Shown piece after piece: positions 1-8,056 of a DNA stretch of 64,000 nucleotides. Position numbers and translations under genes: made by a program. This DNA is from Acinetobacter sp. ANC 3903 (GTDB lineage: Bacteria; Pseudomonadota; Gammaproteobacteria; Pseudomonadales; Moraxellaceae). Every line of letters starts with the position of its first letter. Within the stretch, counting starts at the first letter, position 1. Below the pieces are notes generated by a model. That model was given only the letters and a program-made list of their open reading frames with translations. It ran no database searches and had not been told where the DNA came from. The stretch lies in assembly GCF_002135315.1 (NCBI RefSeq), contig NZ_NEGA01000001.1, forward strand, positions 124,001 through 188,000, read 5' to 3'.

Positions 1-162
1 TTTGGCGCGAGTAATTAAATCACCAAAAGAAAAAATCAGTTCATCCGATGAGCCTTTCAGAAAGATTGCACGAATTTGTTCGTCTTCAAAAATAATGTGT
101 TTATCCATTTCCACACCGAAGCAAATCGGCCCTTTATCAGAATCAATGCTACAAATAGACAC
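1..162 (-). CDS. unidentified protein, N-terminal part (cut by window edge)
   Basis: An open frame on the minus strand runs off the left edge; only about 54 codons are visible. Two starts are possible: GTG at 162, just downstream of a -10-like TATAAA at 199-194, or ATG at 108. The residues between the two starts read like coding sequence (ending GPICFGVE), so I prefer the longer form, but weakly. After the ATG the protein reads MDKHIIFEDEQIRAIFLKG and continues with SFGDLITRAK. I do not recognise the family securely; an alpha/beta-hydrolase-like protein is possible, but the visible part has no catalytic motif. It is transcribed divergently from the methyltransferase gene at 229. Confidence 0.5.
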   Translation of the reverse strand, partial: MSICSIDSDKGPICFGVEMDKHIIFEDEQIRAIFLKGSSDELIFSFGDLITRAK

Positions 163-228
163 CTTGCCTATTTACGAAAAGCGACTATGGTATTTTATAG
201 ATGCCATGAAGATTAAAAAGCGCAAAAT

Positions 229-1005
229 ATGACACAATCACTTCATCCTGCTGCTCAAAAAGGCTTCAGTTCTGCCGCTGAACTTTATCAACAAGTTCGT
301 CCGAGCTATCCACAAGACATCGTCAATTGGCTACGTGATCAGCTCCAACTGGGTGAACAGTCGCAGGTGGTTGATCTGGGTGCAGGTACTGGCAAATTCT
401 TACCTTACTTAAAACAGCTGACCTCACACATCATTGCCATTGAGCCGATTCAGGCCATGCTGACACAGTTGCAACAGGCCTATCCCGACATTGCAACGCT
501 ACAGGCGTCGAGTGAGTCTCTGCCTTTAACCGCCCATAGTATAGATGCTGTGGTCTGTGCACAATCCTTTCACTGGTTTGCCAATCTTGAATCATTAACA
601 CAAATTCATCAAGTGCTCAAACCGTCCGGACATCTGGCACTGATCTGGAACCAGCGCGATGTTCAGGTCGACTGGGTCAACGCTTTGGCAGAACGCATTC
701 AACCCTTAGAGGGTAACACACCGCGCTATCATAGCGGTCAATGGAAAAAGGTCTTTGAACAGCAAGCCTTGTTTCAATTAGAAAATACCGAAACGTTTCA
801 GCAGCAACATGTCGGCACTGTAGAACAGGTGGTCTCTAAACGCTTGCTCTCCACCAGCTTTATTGCAGCAATGTCAGAACATGAACAGCGGCAGTTAAAA
901 GCTGAATTTGAACAGATTGTTTTAGCGTACACAGGCAAACGCCCACAAGATGAAATTGCATTCCCCTATGTGACCTATGCCTATGACTTTAAAAAAATTG
1001 ATTAG
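229..1005 (+). CDS. class I SAM-dependent methyltransferase
   Basis: A 258-residue protein with a Rossmann-fold methyltransferase domain. Motif I (VVDLGAGTGKFLPYL) is at about residues 47-61, the acidic end of beta-2 (AIEPIQAML) follows, and the post-motif region AVVCAQSFHWF is typical of the Methyltransf_11 group. The C-terminal third is a helical lid seen in small-molecule methyltransferases of the YcgJ/UbiE-like type. The substrate cannot be told from the sequence. No clear ribosome binding site precedes the ATG. The lipoprotein gene starts 16 bases downstream, so the two may be co-transcribed. Confidence 0.85.
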   Translation: MTQSLHPAAQKGFSSAAELYQQVRPSYPQDIVNWLRDQLQLGEQSQVVDLGAGTGKFLPYLKQLTSHIIAIEPIQAMLTQLQQAYPDIATLQASSESLPLTAHSIDAVVCAQSFHWFANLESLTQIHQVLKPSGHLALIWNQRDVQVDWVNALAERIQPLEGNTPRYHSGQWKKVFEQQALFQLENTETFQQQHVGTVEQVVSKRLLSTSFIAAMSEHEQRQLKAEFEQIVLAYTGKRPQDEIAFPYVTYAYDFKKID

Positions 1006-1021
1006 AAATAAAGGAACCATC

Positions 1022-1636
1022 ATGATGCAACGTCAATTCAAACATTTTGCTCTTCCTGTTTTATTGTGCTCAAGTGTATTGCTGAGTGCCTGTGATCGTC
1101 ATCAAGATACCGTATCTCAAGACGATAAAATTCAGCCTGAAGATAAGGTGATGCAGGAGCTGGTTACAGAACCGGTTAAAGAATTTAAAAAAACTCCAGA
1201 TGACCCACATGATATTGCCTTGCTGACTGACTTTGACCAACGTTTTACCCAAATGAGTGACCAGATGGAAGACGAACTGGTCAAAATGGAGGAGCAAGGT
1301 TCCCTGACTGATGAATTTGCGCATAACCGTAAACGCGACAACATCCGCTCGGCTTTATACATGCTTAAAGAACTGGATTTAAAAACTGAACAAGGACGCT
1401 ATATTCAAGGTCTGATGGCCGAATACTGGCAATCTCAAGCCAAACTTTATGATGAGCACAAAGATAAAAAAGCAGAACCAATTAAAAATTCAGCAGATCA
1501 AGTCAAAGACCTGGGCGAATTTTTACATGCTCAGGAACAGCTGGAACATTGGCAATCTCAATATCCACAAATGAACAAAGCCGAAACAAAAAAAGCTGAA
1601 GTAGCTAAATCCGAAACCACTCAATCTAGCTACTAG
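1022..1636 (+). CDS. putative lipoprotein of unknown function
   Basis: A 204-residue protein starting at ATG 1022, five bases after AAGGAA (1011-1016); a longer frame from 977 overlaps the previous gene and is unlikely. The N-terminus is a lipoprotein signal: a positive start, a hydrophobic core and a lipobox LLSAC with the lipidated cysteine at residue 24. The mature part is very hydrophilic, rich in D, E, K and Q, and predicted mostly helical, with a Lys/Glu/Ala-rich tail. No Asp follows the cysteine at +2 in the strict sense of an inner-membrane retention signal (the sequence is C-D-R), so Asp at +2 is in fact present and inner-membrane retention is possible by the E. coli rule. No known domain recognised. 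Confidence 0.75.
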   Translation: MMQRQFKHFALPVLLCSSVLLSACDRHQDTVSQDDKIQPEDKVMQELVTEPVKEFKKTPDDPHDIALLTDFDQRFTQMSDQMEDELVKMEEQGSLTDEFAHNRKRDNIRSALYMLKELDLKTEQGRYIQGLMAEYWQSQAKLYDEHKDKKAEPIKNSADQVKDLGEFLHAQEQLEHWQSQYPQMNKAETKKAEVAKSETTQSSY

Positions 1637-1644
1637 AATTGAGT
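1619..1644 (+). terminator. inverted repeat overlapping the lipoprotein stop codon
   Basis: ACTCAAT (1619-1625) pairs with ATTGAGT (1638-1644), with an inner TAG/CTA match. It overlaps the TAG stop at 1634-1636 and is followed by an A-rich rather than T-rich run, so terminator function is uncertain. Confidence 0.3.
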
Positions 1645-1681
1645 GCATAAAAAAGTCTTTTAATCACAGGTTTCGCAATGA

Positions 1682-2092
1682 CTACGGCCGCTCATCATAT
1701 TGTGGCAGGCCATCACAGATGGTCTCCCACTCTGCCTTGGACGCCACAAAAATATGCTGGGTCGGCTTTTGCTGCAGCGGTGTATCCAGCGTGCCTATTC
1801 TCAGGCGATACAGATCAGGTGTTTCGGTTTTAATACTGATAATCGGTGAGCCACAATCGGCACAGAAACAGCGCTGCGTGGTTTCGGTGGACTGAAACTT
1901 TTTCAGTAAATGTTCCCCTTGCACAATTTTAAAATCGGCTTTTCGAATCGGTGCATTGCTGGCAAAAGCGCTGCCATTGGCTTTACGGCAACGTTGGCAA
2001 TGACATTCTATGATGTCGCCAATTTCACCCCGAATTTCATAGCGTAAACCGCCACACAAACAGCTTCCGGTATATTGTTTTACTTCTGACAT
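1682..2092 (-). CDS. GFA/CENP-V family zinc protein
   Basis: A 136-residue protein of the glutathione-dependent formaldehyde-activating enzyme (GFA)/CENP-V fold. Zinc-ligand cysteines are in the expected places: CLC at residues 11-13, C-H-C-x2-C at 30-35, and C-x-C-x2-C at 75-80 followed by GSPI. Family members are annotated as GFA, but most have no proven formaldehyde role, so only fold and metal binding are supported. A -10-like TTATAA lies very close upstream, implying a short leader. The flavoprotein gene upstream on the same strand ends 83 bases before it. Confidence 0.85.
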   Translation of the reverse strand: MSEVKQYTGSCLCGGLRYEIRGEIGDIIECHCQRCRKANGSAFASNAPIRKADFKIVQGEHLLKKFQSTETTQRCFCADCGSPIISIKTETPDLYRLRIGTLDTPLQQKPTQHIFVASKAEWETICDGLPQYDERP

Positions 2093-2175
2093 AGCGATGC
2101 ATTTTTTTATAATGACTGAGTATGCAAATTAACATGCTTCCCATCACAGTTCAAAACCTGCCCAATCATGCGCTG

Positions 2176-3378
2176 CTATTTTTGTGCAGCCAAATAAGTA
2201 TGCACGCCCTCACCTGCAGCACGACCTGTGGCAAAACAGGCAGTGAGCAAATAACCCCCTGTCGGTGCATCCCAGTCCAGCATTTCTCCACAACAAAACA
2301 CATGCGGATTAGACTTTAATTGCAACTGCTCGGACAACACATCACGTTTTACCCCACCCGCACAGCTAATCGCTTCTTCGATCGGACGGAATCCTGTTAA
2401 AGCAATAGGTAGATGTTTAATCTGTCGGGCTAAAGCCAGTGGATCGTTCCATAGATGTTTCGCCACCAGTTCACGCAGCAGATTGGCCTTTGCCGCATCC
2501 AATCCCGCCTTACGCCAGACATTGCTTAAGGATTGCTTTTTGCTTGGCTGTAATTTTTTCGCCAATTGTTCCATGCTTTGCTCAGGGATTAAATCCAGAT
2601 ACAGCTGCATGGCCTGACCATTTTTTTGCTGCTGACGTAGTGCCCGTCCCTGCTTATAGATCAAACCGCTTTCCAGACCATAATGGCTAATCACAATATC
2701 ACCCATGGTTTTGGTTTGTCCCTCTACCCAGGCTTCGACACGCTTTAAAGGCTGACCAAATACCGGCTGCATAAACTTGGACCAGGCATGTTCCACCCCG
2801 GCATTACTGGCCTGAAAGGCTTCAATGTCATGCGCAGCTAACCATTGCTGCCATGCCCCATCGCTGCCCAGTTGCGACCACGATACCGCACCACAGGCCA
2901 TGATGATGGCATCAAAGCTTTGCTCGATAATCTCCTGAATAAGCAAGTTTTTGATACTAAGGGTTGCGCCATTTAAATTTAAACATTGATGGCGATAATG
3001 AAATATCACCCCGTTTTCGACTAGACGTTTCAACCAGGCACGCAGTAAAGGGGCGGCCTTCATTTCTACCGGGAACACCCGTCCTGAGGAGCCGATATAG
3101 GATTCAATCCCCAAACCCTTCATCCATTGCTGAATCCAGTGGGCATCCCATTTTTTTACCCAAGGTGCCAGCCATTCTGCCTGATCATAACGCTGAATAA
3201 ACTGCTCAATAGGCTCGGCATGGGAAATATTCAGCCCGGTTTTACCCGCCATCAAAAATTTGCGTGCAGCAGACGGTTTTTGTTCATAGACATGAATCTC
3301 ATAGCCATCTTGGCTCAAGACTTCTGCAGCCATCAACCCTGCGGGGCCTGCCCCAATAATTGCAACACGCTTTTTCAT
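2176..3378 (-). CDS. HI0933-type NAD(P)/FAD-dependent flavoprotein
   Basis: A 400-residue flavoprotein. The dinucleotide-binding GAGPAG is at residues 9-14 of the MKKRVAIIG start at 3378. A start nine codons upstream (3405) would overlap the preceding gene and put extra residues before the first beta strand, so the shorter form is preferred. Other landmarks: SSGRVFPVEMKA, the IIMACGAVSWSQLGSDG region, and the C-terminal CGEMLDWDAPTGGYLLTACF segment that closes the FAD site in the HI0933 (YhiN-like, TIGR03862-type) family. The reaction is unknown. It follows the TrmB-like gene by seven bases and is probably translated from the same mRNA. Confidence 0.85.
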   Translation of the reverse strand: MKKRVAIIGAGPAGLMAAEVLSQDGYEIHVYEQKPSAARKFLMAGKTGLNISHAEPIEQFIQRYDQAEWLAPWVKKWDAHWIQQWMKGLGIESYIGSSGRVFPVEMKAAPLLRAWLKRLVENGVIFHYRHQCLNLNGATLSIKNLLIQEIIEQSFDAIIMACGAVSWSQLGSDGAWQQWLAAHDIEAFQASNAGVEHAWSKFMQPVFGQPLKRVEAWVEGQTKTMGDIVISHYGLESGLIYKQGRALRQQQKNGQAMQLYLDLIPEQSMEQLAKKLQPSKKQSLSNVWRKAGLDAAKANLLRELVAKHLWNDPLALARQIKHLPIALTGFRPIEEAISCAGGVKRDVLSEQLQLKSNPHVFCCGEMLDWDAPTGGYLLTACFATGRAAGEGVHTYLAAQK

Positions 3379-3385
3379 CAGCGAC

Positions 3386-4054
3386 TCATTCAGCATCTTT
3401 AACATCGGTTTCTGATGCTACAGCTTGAACAGCATTTTGGCCTTGTAAAGGCATAAAATCATCAAAGCGCGTGCTGTAGCCTTCAGGTTTGCTGATGATC
3501 AGTTGCTGACACAATTCACCACGCTGCAAATATTTAATTTCAAAATGGGTACGTGCCGATGTGCCTGGAATCACTTCTTTAACAAAAGGTAATTTCCAGA
3601 CTTCGACTAACTGCTGCTGTGCTTCATCAATATATTCAGGAATATTGCTGGCCAACGTGACTCTACCGCCGACCTGTAAACGTGACAGTAAAAATTCAAA
3701 AAATGGCATGTTTAACCAGCGCTGCGCCGGGTTATGCGGTTCAGGATTCGGATAGAGTATAAAAAATTGCTCGACTTGAGCAGGCAATAACGAATGCACA
3801 ATCCAGGGCATGGCATCGGCATGAATCGCCTGTAAATTACTTTGTCCTTCCAGGTCATGCTGTTTTTGCATGGCCAGATATTTTTCACGTGTGCGCTCAA
3901 TAGCAATCAATTTTTTTTCAGGATTTTGAGCTGAAAACAGCAAGGCATGCTTACCTTTGCCGGCACCAATTTCCACACAAACTGGATCTGGGCGAATCAT
4001 TTGAAAATCACGAGGCGCATGCATACGCTGTGCTTGAAATTGACGAATTGGCAT
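3386..4054 (-). CDS. TrmB-like SAM-dependent methyltransferase
   Basis: A 222-residue protein related to tRNA (guanine46-N7)-methyltransferase. The SAM motif VCVEIGAGKGKHALLF is at about residues 25-40, followed by LIAIERTREKYLAMQ and an ANL/QAIHADAMPW-like segment. The hallmark TrmB stretch FPDPWPKxRH is replaced by LYPNPEPHNPAQRW, lacking the usual basic cluster, and the N-terminus is short. A divergent paralogue with a different or altered substrate is therefore as likely as true m7G46 formation. The start at 4054 faces yacG divergently. The Glu/Asp-rich C-terminal tail ends seven bases before the flavoprotein start. Confidence 0.75.
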   Translation of the reverse strand: MPIRQFQAQRMHAPRDFQMIRPDPVCVEIGAGKGKHALLFSAQNPEKKLIAIERTREKYLAMQKQHDLEGQSNLQAIHADAMPWIVHSLLPAQVEQFFILYPNPEPHNPAQRWLNMPFFEFLLSRLQVGGRVTLASNIPEYIDEAQQQLVEVWKLPFVKEVIPGTSARTHFEIKYLQRGELCQQLIISKPEGYSTRFDDFMPLQGQNAVQAVASETDVKDAE

Positions 4055-4144
4055 AATCAGATCAAACTAACAAAAATCCGCTCAAGTCTAGCAAGTGCGA
4101 CTGTATTTGCCTAATTGAATCCTTATTTTTATTCGGAGAATAAC

Positions 4145-4330
4145 ATGCCCCGTACTTTTCCGTGTCCACGTTGTGGCAAACCGACCACCTGGGAAGGCAA
4201 TGAATTTCGTCCTTTTTGCTCAGAACGTTGCAAAATGATTGATCTGGGAGCCTGGGCCAGTGATGAATATAAACTGCCGACTCAGGATGCACCCCAAGCA
4301 GATAACAGTGGCGAACAAGATGAATTTTAA
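4145..4330 (+). CDS. yacG: DNA gyrase inhibitor YacG (zinc ribbon)
   Basis: A 61-residue protein starting [14 protein letters not shown], with the second zinc pair [14 protein letters not shown]. This is the whole YacG signature: CPxCGK, then C-x3-C, then the conserved D-L-G-x-W. The family binds GyrB and inhibits gyrase; zinc is held by the four cysteines. The ATG at 4145 is preceded by GGAG (4135-4138); an upstream in-frame start at 4115 lacks a ribosome site. The acidic C-terminus (SGEQDEF) is also typical. It is divergent from the TrmB-like gene and not beside coaE/pilD as in some Acinetobacter. Confidence 0.93.
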   Translation: MPRTFPCPRCGKPTTWEGNEFRPFCSERCKMIDLGAWASDEYKLPTQDAPQADNSGEQDEF

Positions 4331-4363
4331 TCGTCTTGCGTGATCCGCAGGAAAACTCGTCTA

Positions 4364-4392
4364 AAGGTGGATAAAATGGATTGATCCACCTT
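4364..4392. terminator. bidirectional hairpin between yacG and a small minus-strand gene
   Basis: AAGGTGGAT (4364-4372) and ATCCACCTT (4384-4392) form a perfect 9-bp stem. It lies 33 bases after the yacG stop and overlaps the TAA stop of the minus-strand gene. T runs are weak on both sides. Confidence 0.5.
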
Positions 4393-4570
4393 AGTCAAAT
4401 GGATTGGAAAGCATTTTCTTATATTCTAAACTTAAAAGAATAATACAAAAAATTAGAAGGATACCAATCGCCGTGATGAGCAAATCCTGACTATAAATCC
4501 CCAAACCCAAACATGCCAACATCAGAATAGTAAATATAAACAGTGCTATTTTTATCAATAGTCGCTTCAC
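4391..4570 (-). CDS. small two-segment membrane protein (GTG start), paralogue of the protein at 4930
   Basis: A 59-residue protein starting with GTG at 4570, seven bases after a strong GAGGG site. It begins MKRLLIKIALFIFTI and has two hydrophobic segments (about residues 5-24 and 30-47) and a short polar tail ending SNPFD. It aligns along nearly its whole length with the plus-strand protein at 4930-5118: G-I-Y-x2-D, I-x2-IGIL and L-E-x-K-x-L-x-S-x-PF are shared. That match, the start signal and the lack of internal stops support a real gene. Its size and GTG start make it easy to overlook. Function unknown; LMLAC could mimic a lipobox, but a plain transmembrane segment fits better. Confidence 0.78.
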   Translation of the reverse strand: MKRLLIKIALFIFTILMLACLGLGIYSQDLLITAIGILLIFCIILLSLEYKKMLSNPFD

Positions 4571-4917
4571 AATCCATCCCTCAAAATAATAAATTATAAA
4601 TCACGTGATACAAGTCAGCCTTTTATAGAGAAAAGTTAATGTGCCTATAAATTTGTTTCTTATTTTCTTCATTACGTAATTCAAATTTACCCACAAAAAC
4701 GACTAAAAAACAGTTTTTTTACAACTGTTAAATCTCTCTCGTTTGCCGATAAAAAGCATAACCCCTACTCACTTTTTAAACTATAATCCTTCTACAAGAA
4801 TAGCAATAAAATTTTTCTTAATTGAACACTTAAAACTGAACTTAAAAACAGTACAGTTGGGCTATAACAGCCTCATAACGATAAAAACGAACAATTATAA
4901 ATATTAAAAACTATAAA
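4571..4917. other. AT-rich gap between two divergent small membrane genes
   Basis: About 350 bases with no coding frame on either strand. It must hold the promoters for both small membrane protein genes. I see no confident -35/-10 pair; TATAAC near 4863 is a weak candidate for the plus-strand gene. Confidence 0.5.
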
Positions 4918-4929
4918 AAGGAGAATTCC

Positions 4930-5118
4930 ATGATGGGTCTTTGGTGCTTAAGAATTCTATTTTTTCTGTTTGTCGGCCTGAGCATTATTGGCTTGGTTTT
5001 TGGAATTTATACCCATGATGGCATTATTATTTCAATTGGCATTTTATTCATACTTGCAGCCATCATCATTGCACTGGAATTAAAACAGCTGCGCAGTGGC
5101 CCCTTTCACCGAGATTAA
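4930..5118 (+). CDS. small two-segment membrane protein
   Basis: A 62-residue protein starting at ATG 4930 (a second ATG follows directly), behind AAGGAG at 4918-4923. It has two hydrophobic stretches, roughly residues 5-25 and 30-48, separated by a short GIYTHDG turn, and a polar tail LKQLRSGPFHRD. It is a paralogue of the divergently encoded protein at 4391-4570. No catalytic or metal motif is visible and I do not recognise a named family. It stands alone: the next gene, on the other strand, ends 35 bases after it. Confidence 0.72.
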   Translation: MMGLWCLRILFFLFVGLSIIGLVFGIYTHDGIIISIGILFILAAIIIALELKQLRSGPFHRD

Positions 5119-5153
5119 TGAAATGAATTCATCAATCTCTTACCAGGAATGCA

Positions 5154-5798
5154 TTAGCCTGCTTTACCTGCAACAAAAGGATTATGCTGTTTTTCAAAAC
5201 CAATGGTACTTAAGGGACCATGACCTGAAATAAACTGGGTTTCATCCGGCAAGCTAAAACATTCACGCTGGATGGAATCTAATAATTGCTGATGGTTGCC
5301 TCGTGGAAAGTCGGTACGTCCAATCGATCCCTTGAACAACACATCCCCTGTCCACAACAGACCATAATTTTTGTTATAGAACATCACATGACCCGGAGTA
5401 TGACCAGGGGCAAAACGAACTTCGAATTCCTCTTCTCCCAACTTTAAAACTTCTCCGCCTTCAAGCCATTGAGTCACGTCTACTTTTTCTGGAATCGGGA
5501 AACCATAACGTGCCGATACTTCTTGAATCATATCGAGCCAAAAGGCATCTTCCTTATGCGGCCCGATCACCGGAACATTCCAGAGCTTGCTTAAATTACC
5601 CACTGCTCCGGCATGATCCAGATGTCCATGGGTTAACCATAAGGCTTTCACGTTGAGTCCCAAGGCTTCCACCTCGGCTTTTAATTTTTCAGGCTCACCG
5701 CCTGCATCAATCAAAATGGCTTCTTTGGTTTCTGCATCCCAAATAATGGAACAGTTTTGCTGAAATGCCGTGACCGGAACAATTTTGACTTGCAGCAT
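5154..5798 (-). CDS. MBL-fold metallo-hydrolase (YcbL/glyoxalase II-like)
   Basis: A 214-residue metallo-beta-lactamase-fold protein. The dinuclear metal motif THGHLDH is at residues 56-62. GHTPGH, the WTGDVLF aspartate strand and the closing SGHGP follow in family order. Length and single-domain form match the YcbL group of glyoxalase II-like thioesterases; the substrate is not provable from sequence. A GAGG site precedes the ATG at 5798. It lies 21 bases downstream of hemH on the same strand and probably shares its transcript. Confidence 0.87.
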   Translation of the reverse strand: MLQVKIVPVTAFQQNCSIIWDAETKEAILIDAGGEPEKLKAEVEALGLNVKALWLTHGHLDHAGAVGNLSKLWNVPVIGPHKEDAFWLDMIQEVSARYGFPIPEKVDVTQWLEGGEVLKLGEEEFEVRFAPGHTPGHVMFYNKNYGLLWTGDVLFKGSIGRTDFPRGNHQQLLDSIQRECFSLPDETQFISGHGPLSTIGFEKQHNPFVAGKAG

Positions 5799-5819
5799 GA
5801 TAGTGAAACCTCAGGGAAA

Positions 5820-6833
5820 TTAGTGAGCGAATGTTTGCTTTAATCCATCAAGATTAGCCTGAAGCATAAAATTGAGCAATTGCAAATGATCTTCACGGAC
5901 ATTTAAGGCGGGAATATAACTGTAACTTTGCCCACCAACCGATTTAAATAATTCGGCATTTTGAATTGCCAGTTCCTCCAGGGTTTCCAGACAATCGGCA
6001 GAGAAGGCAGGACTCAGGACCTGAACGGATTTCACCCCTTGCTCGCCCCATTCTTGAAGTAAAGCATCGGTATAGGGTTTTACCCACTCCTGTTTTCCAA
6101 AACGCGACTGGAAACTGATAGCCCATTGATCCTCTTTCAAACCTAAAGTTTGTGCCAATAATTGTGCAGTCACGCGGCAACGATCGGCATAAGGGTCGCC
6201 TTTATCGGCATAGGGCTGAGGAATCCCGTGGAATGACATCAACAGTTTTTCTGGCTGGCCATGGACTGCCTGATAGTCTCGGACACTTTGTGCCAAAGCC
6301 TGAATAAATGTGGGATGTTGATAATAATCCCGAATGATAGACAGGCCCGGCAAATTACGTTGCGTCAAAATCCACTTTGCTACCGCATCATATAAAGGTG
6401 CGGTTGAGGTAGCTGAATACTGCGGAAATAAAGGCAATAAAATAAGGTGATCTGGCATATCCTGTGACAAGCGATGTAAGGCAGCTTGAACGCCGGGATT
6501 ACCATAGGTCATGGCGGGAATTACATTGAGGTCAAATTCAGGATATTGTCCCGTTAATGCCTTTTTTACTTCAATGACTTGATTCAATAGCACTTCACGC
6601 ATTGGAGAATCGTTCTGCCACACCATTTCATAGGCGTGTGCCACACGTTTGGGGCGAAATGGTAAAACAAACAGACGTAAAATGATTTGCCAAATTGGCT
6701 TCGGGATTTCAATGACACGCTGGTCAGAGAGAAATTGTTTCAGAAAACGACGTACCGCAGGGGCCGTGGGTTCGTCTGGCGTACCCAAATTGGCCAAAAT
6801 AATAGTGACTTTCGTTTTAGGTGCAGAAGACAT
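5820..6833 (-). CDS. hemH: ferrochelatase
   Basis: A 337-residue protein that inserts Fe2+ into protoporphyrin IX, the last step of protoheme synthesis. The N-terminus [20 protein letters not shown] is the family's opening strand; [19 protein letters not shown] carries the metal-site histidine, and [17 protein letters not shown] and [15 protein letters not shown] (with the catalytic-site Glu region) follow. The ATG at 6833 sits five bases after GGG; the TTG one codon upstream is unlikely. No C-terminal iron-sulfur cysteines are seen. It heads a pair with the MBL-fold gene. Confidence 0.95.
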   Translation of the reverse strand: MSSAPKTKVTIILANLGTPDEPTAPAVRRFLKQFLSDQRVIEIPKPIWQIILRLFVLPFRPKRVAHAYEMVWQNDSPMREVLLNQVIEVKKALTGQYPEFDLNVIPAMTYGNPGVQAALHRLSQDMPDHLILLPLFPQYSATSTAPLYDAVAKWILTQRNLPGLSIIRDYYQHPTFIQALAQSVRDYQAVHGQPEKLLMSFHGIPQPYADKGDPYADRCRVTAQLLAQTLGLKEDQWAISFQSRFGKQEWVKPYTDALLQEWGEQGVKSVQVLSPAFSADCLETLEELAIQNAELFKSVGGQSYSYIPALNVREDHLQLLNFMLQANLDGLKQTFAH

Positions 6834-6900
6834 CAAAACCCTTTTCCAATATAAATATACTGCTTTACTTTAACAGCTTTCTGCACTTTCTCTATATGGA

Positions 6901-7929
6901 TTAAAACGCAGATTTAAATTGAAAAACACGATCATTATCAAGCAAATTGCTCTCAAGTAGCTTTTGTCCTTTGAGGGTCAATTGCCAGAGCATCCGTTGA
7001 CGGTCATCCCGGCCTGACTGAACAATCCAGTCATTTTGACGCATTTGCATTTTAATGCTGTGTAAGGCACGAATATTGATTTGTGCACGGGCAACGGCAT
7101 GTGCACGTGGCATTTCCATCCGGGCATCGGCCAGCCCCGTATCATTCAAATAGTCATTGATGCATTTGGAAAAATATTCTTCTGGCGTTGGATTTTTAAA
7201 CATGCTGCCTAAAATGGCAAGTAACTGCGCCCAAGTCAGTTTCTTCTCAATTTTCAGCTCTTTAAAATTACCATCTTGGTAGGCATGCATACGATATTCA
7301 AATGAAAACAGTTCATTCATGGAAACTTTAGGTAAAGACAGGAAAGGGTCTACTTCCCGTTTTCCGACTTCCGTTTCAAGCTGTTCGATTTTGGCTTTCA
7401 GTTGATCAATCTCGTCATGTAAAGATTGAGTGTTCTGCGGTCGAACCCATCCCGATACCGGATAGCGCTCCAGCATTTGTGGCATGTTCAAACGTACTGC
7501 CATTTCCAAATCACGGATGCTGCGGTAAGTAAAAACCTGATCCACTTCTTGCTGTAATAATTTACGGAATTCTAAAAATTTTTCACGTAATTCAGGCTTT
7601 TGATCATGTAAAGATTCATCACGTGATGCAGGATCATCATGCATAAACACAATAATCGGTTTCTGTTTGGTGACTGCATAAATATATTCCAGATGCATAT
7701 AACCTACACCTGAAACAGATTGTTCACCATATTGACTGCCCAGAAGTAGTATCACATAGTCACAATCATCAATCTGACGACGTGCAAATGCTGTACTTAA
7801 TGGCGTGCGCTGTTCTAATCCCCAAGAAAAGAAACCCATGCCCACTAAAGTTTGAGCCAAAATGATCCGTTCCGGCTGCATTTCACTGCCAGAAGTAGAA
7901 ATAAAAACCTGATAACGCTTATCGAGCAT
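6901..7929 (-). CDS. DUF4062 domain protein
   Basis: A 342-residue protein. The first ~110 residues fit DUF4062: YQVFISTSGSEMQPER, then AFARRQIDDCDYVILLLGSQYG and LEYIYAVTKQKPIIVFMHDD, an alternating beta/alpha pattern resembling TIR-like or nucleoside-processing folds. Residues ~165-190 form a likely coiled coil (LHDEIDQLKAKIEQLETEV). The C-terminal half has a helical, winged-helix-like look ending with a KGQKLLESN segment. A GAGGATAACC site precedes the ATG. DUF4062 occurs both in stand-alone proteins and as a sensor or effector part of STAND-type signalling proteins; no NTPase domain is present here. The gene lies between murI and hemH. Confidence 0.8.
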   Translation of the reverse strand: MLDKRYQVFISTSGSEMQPERIILAQTLVGMGFFSWGLEQRTPLSTAFARRQIDDCDYVILLLGSQYGEQSVSGVGYMHLEYIYAVTKQKPIIVFMHDDPASRDESLHDQKPELREKFLEFRKLLQQEVDQVFTYRSIRDLEMAVRLNMPQMLERYPVSGWVRPQNTQSLHDEIDQLKAKIEQLETEVGKREVDPFLSLPKVSMNELFSFEYRMHAYQDGNFKELKIEKKLTWAQLLAILGSMFKNPTPEEYFSKCINDYLNDTGLADARMEMPRAHAVARAQINIRALHSIKMQMRQNDWIVQSGRDDRQRMLWQLTLKGQKLLESNLLDNDRVFQFKSAF

Positions 7930-8056
7930 TGGTTATCCTCTTCCAATTGCCTGTTACATCCTGACCGTCATATTGCTAAGCAGTCACGATATAGTTCAAC
8001 AACCCCAATATAAATATTTTTTAATATATTTCAAAAGACTAGCTGCATTTGTTTAT

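Noticed and set aside
4331..4929. Possible riboswitch in the long gap after yacG
   Set aside because: The gap is explained by a GTG-start gene on the minus strand and AT-rich promoter DNA; no conserved aptamer features seen.
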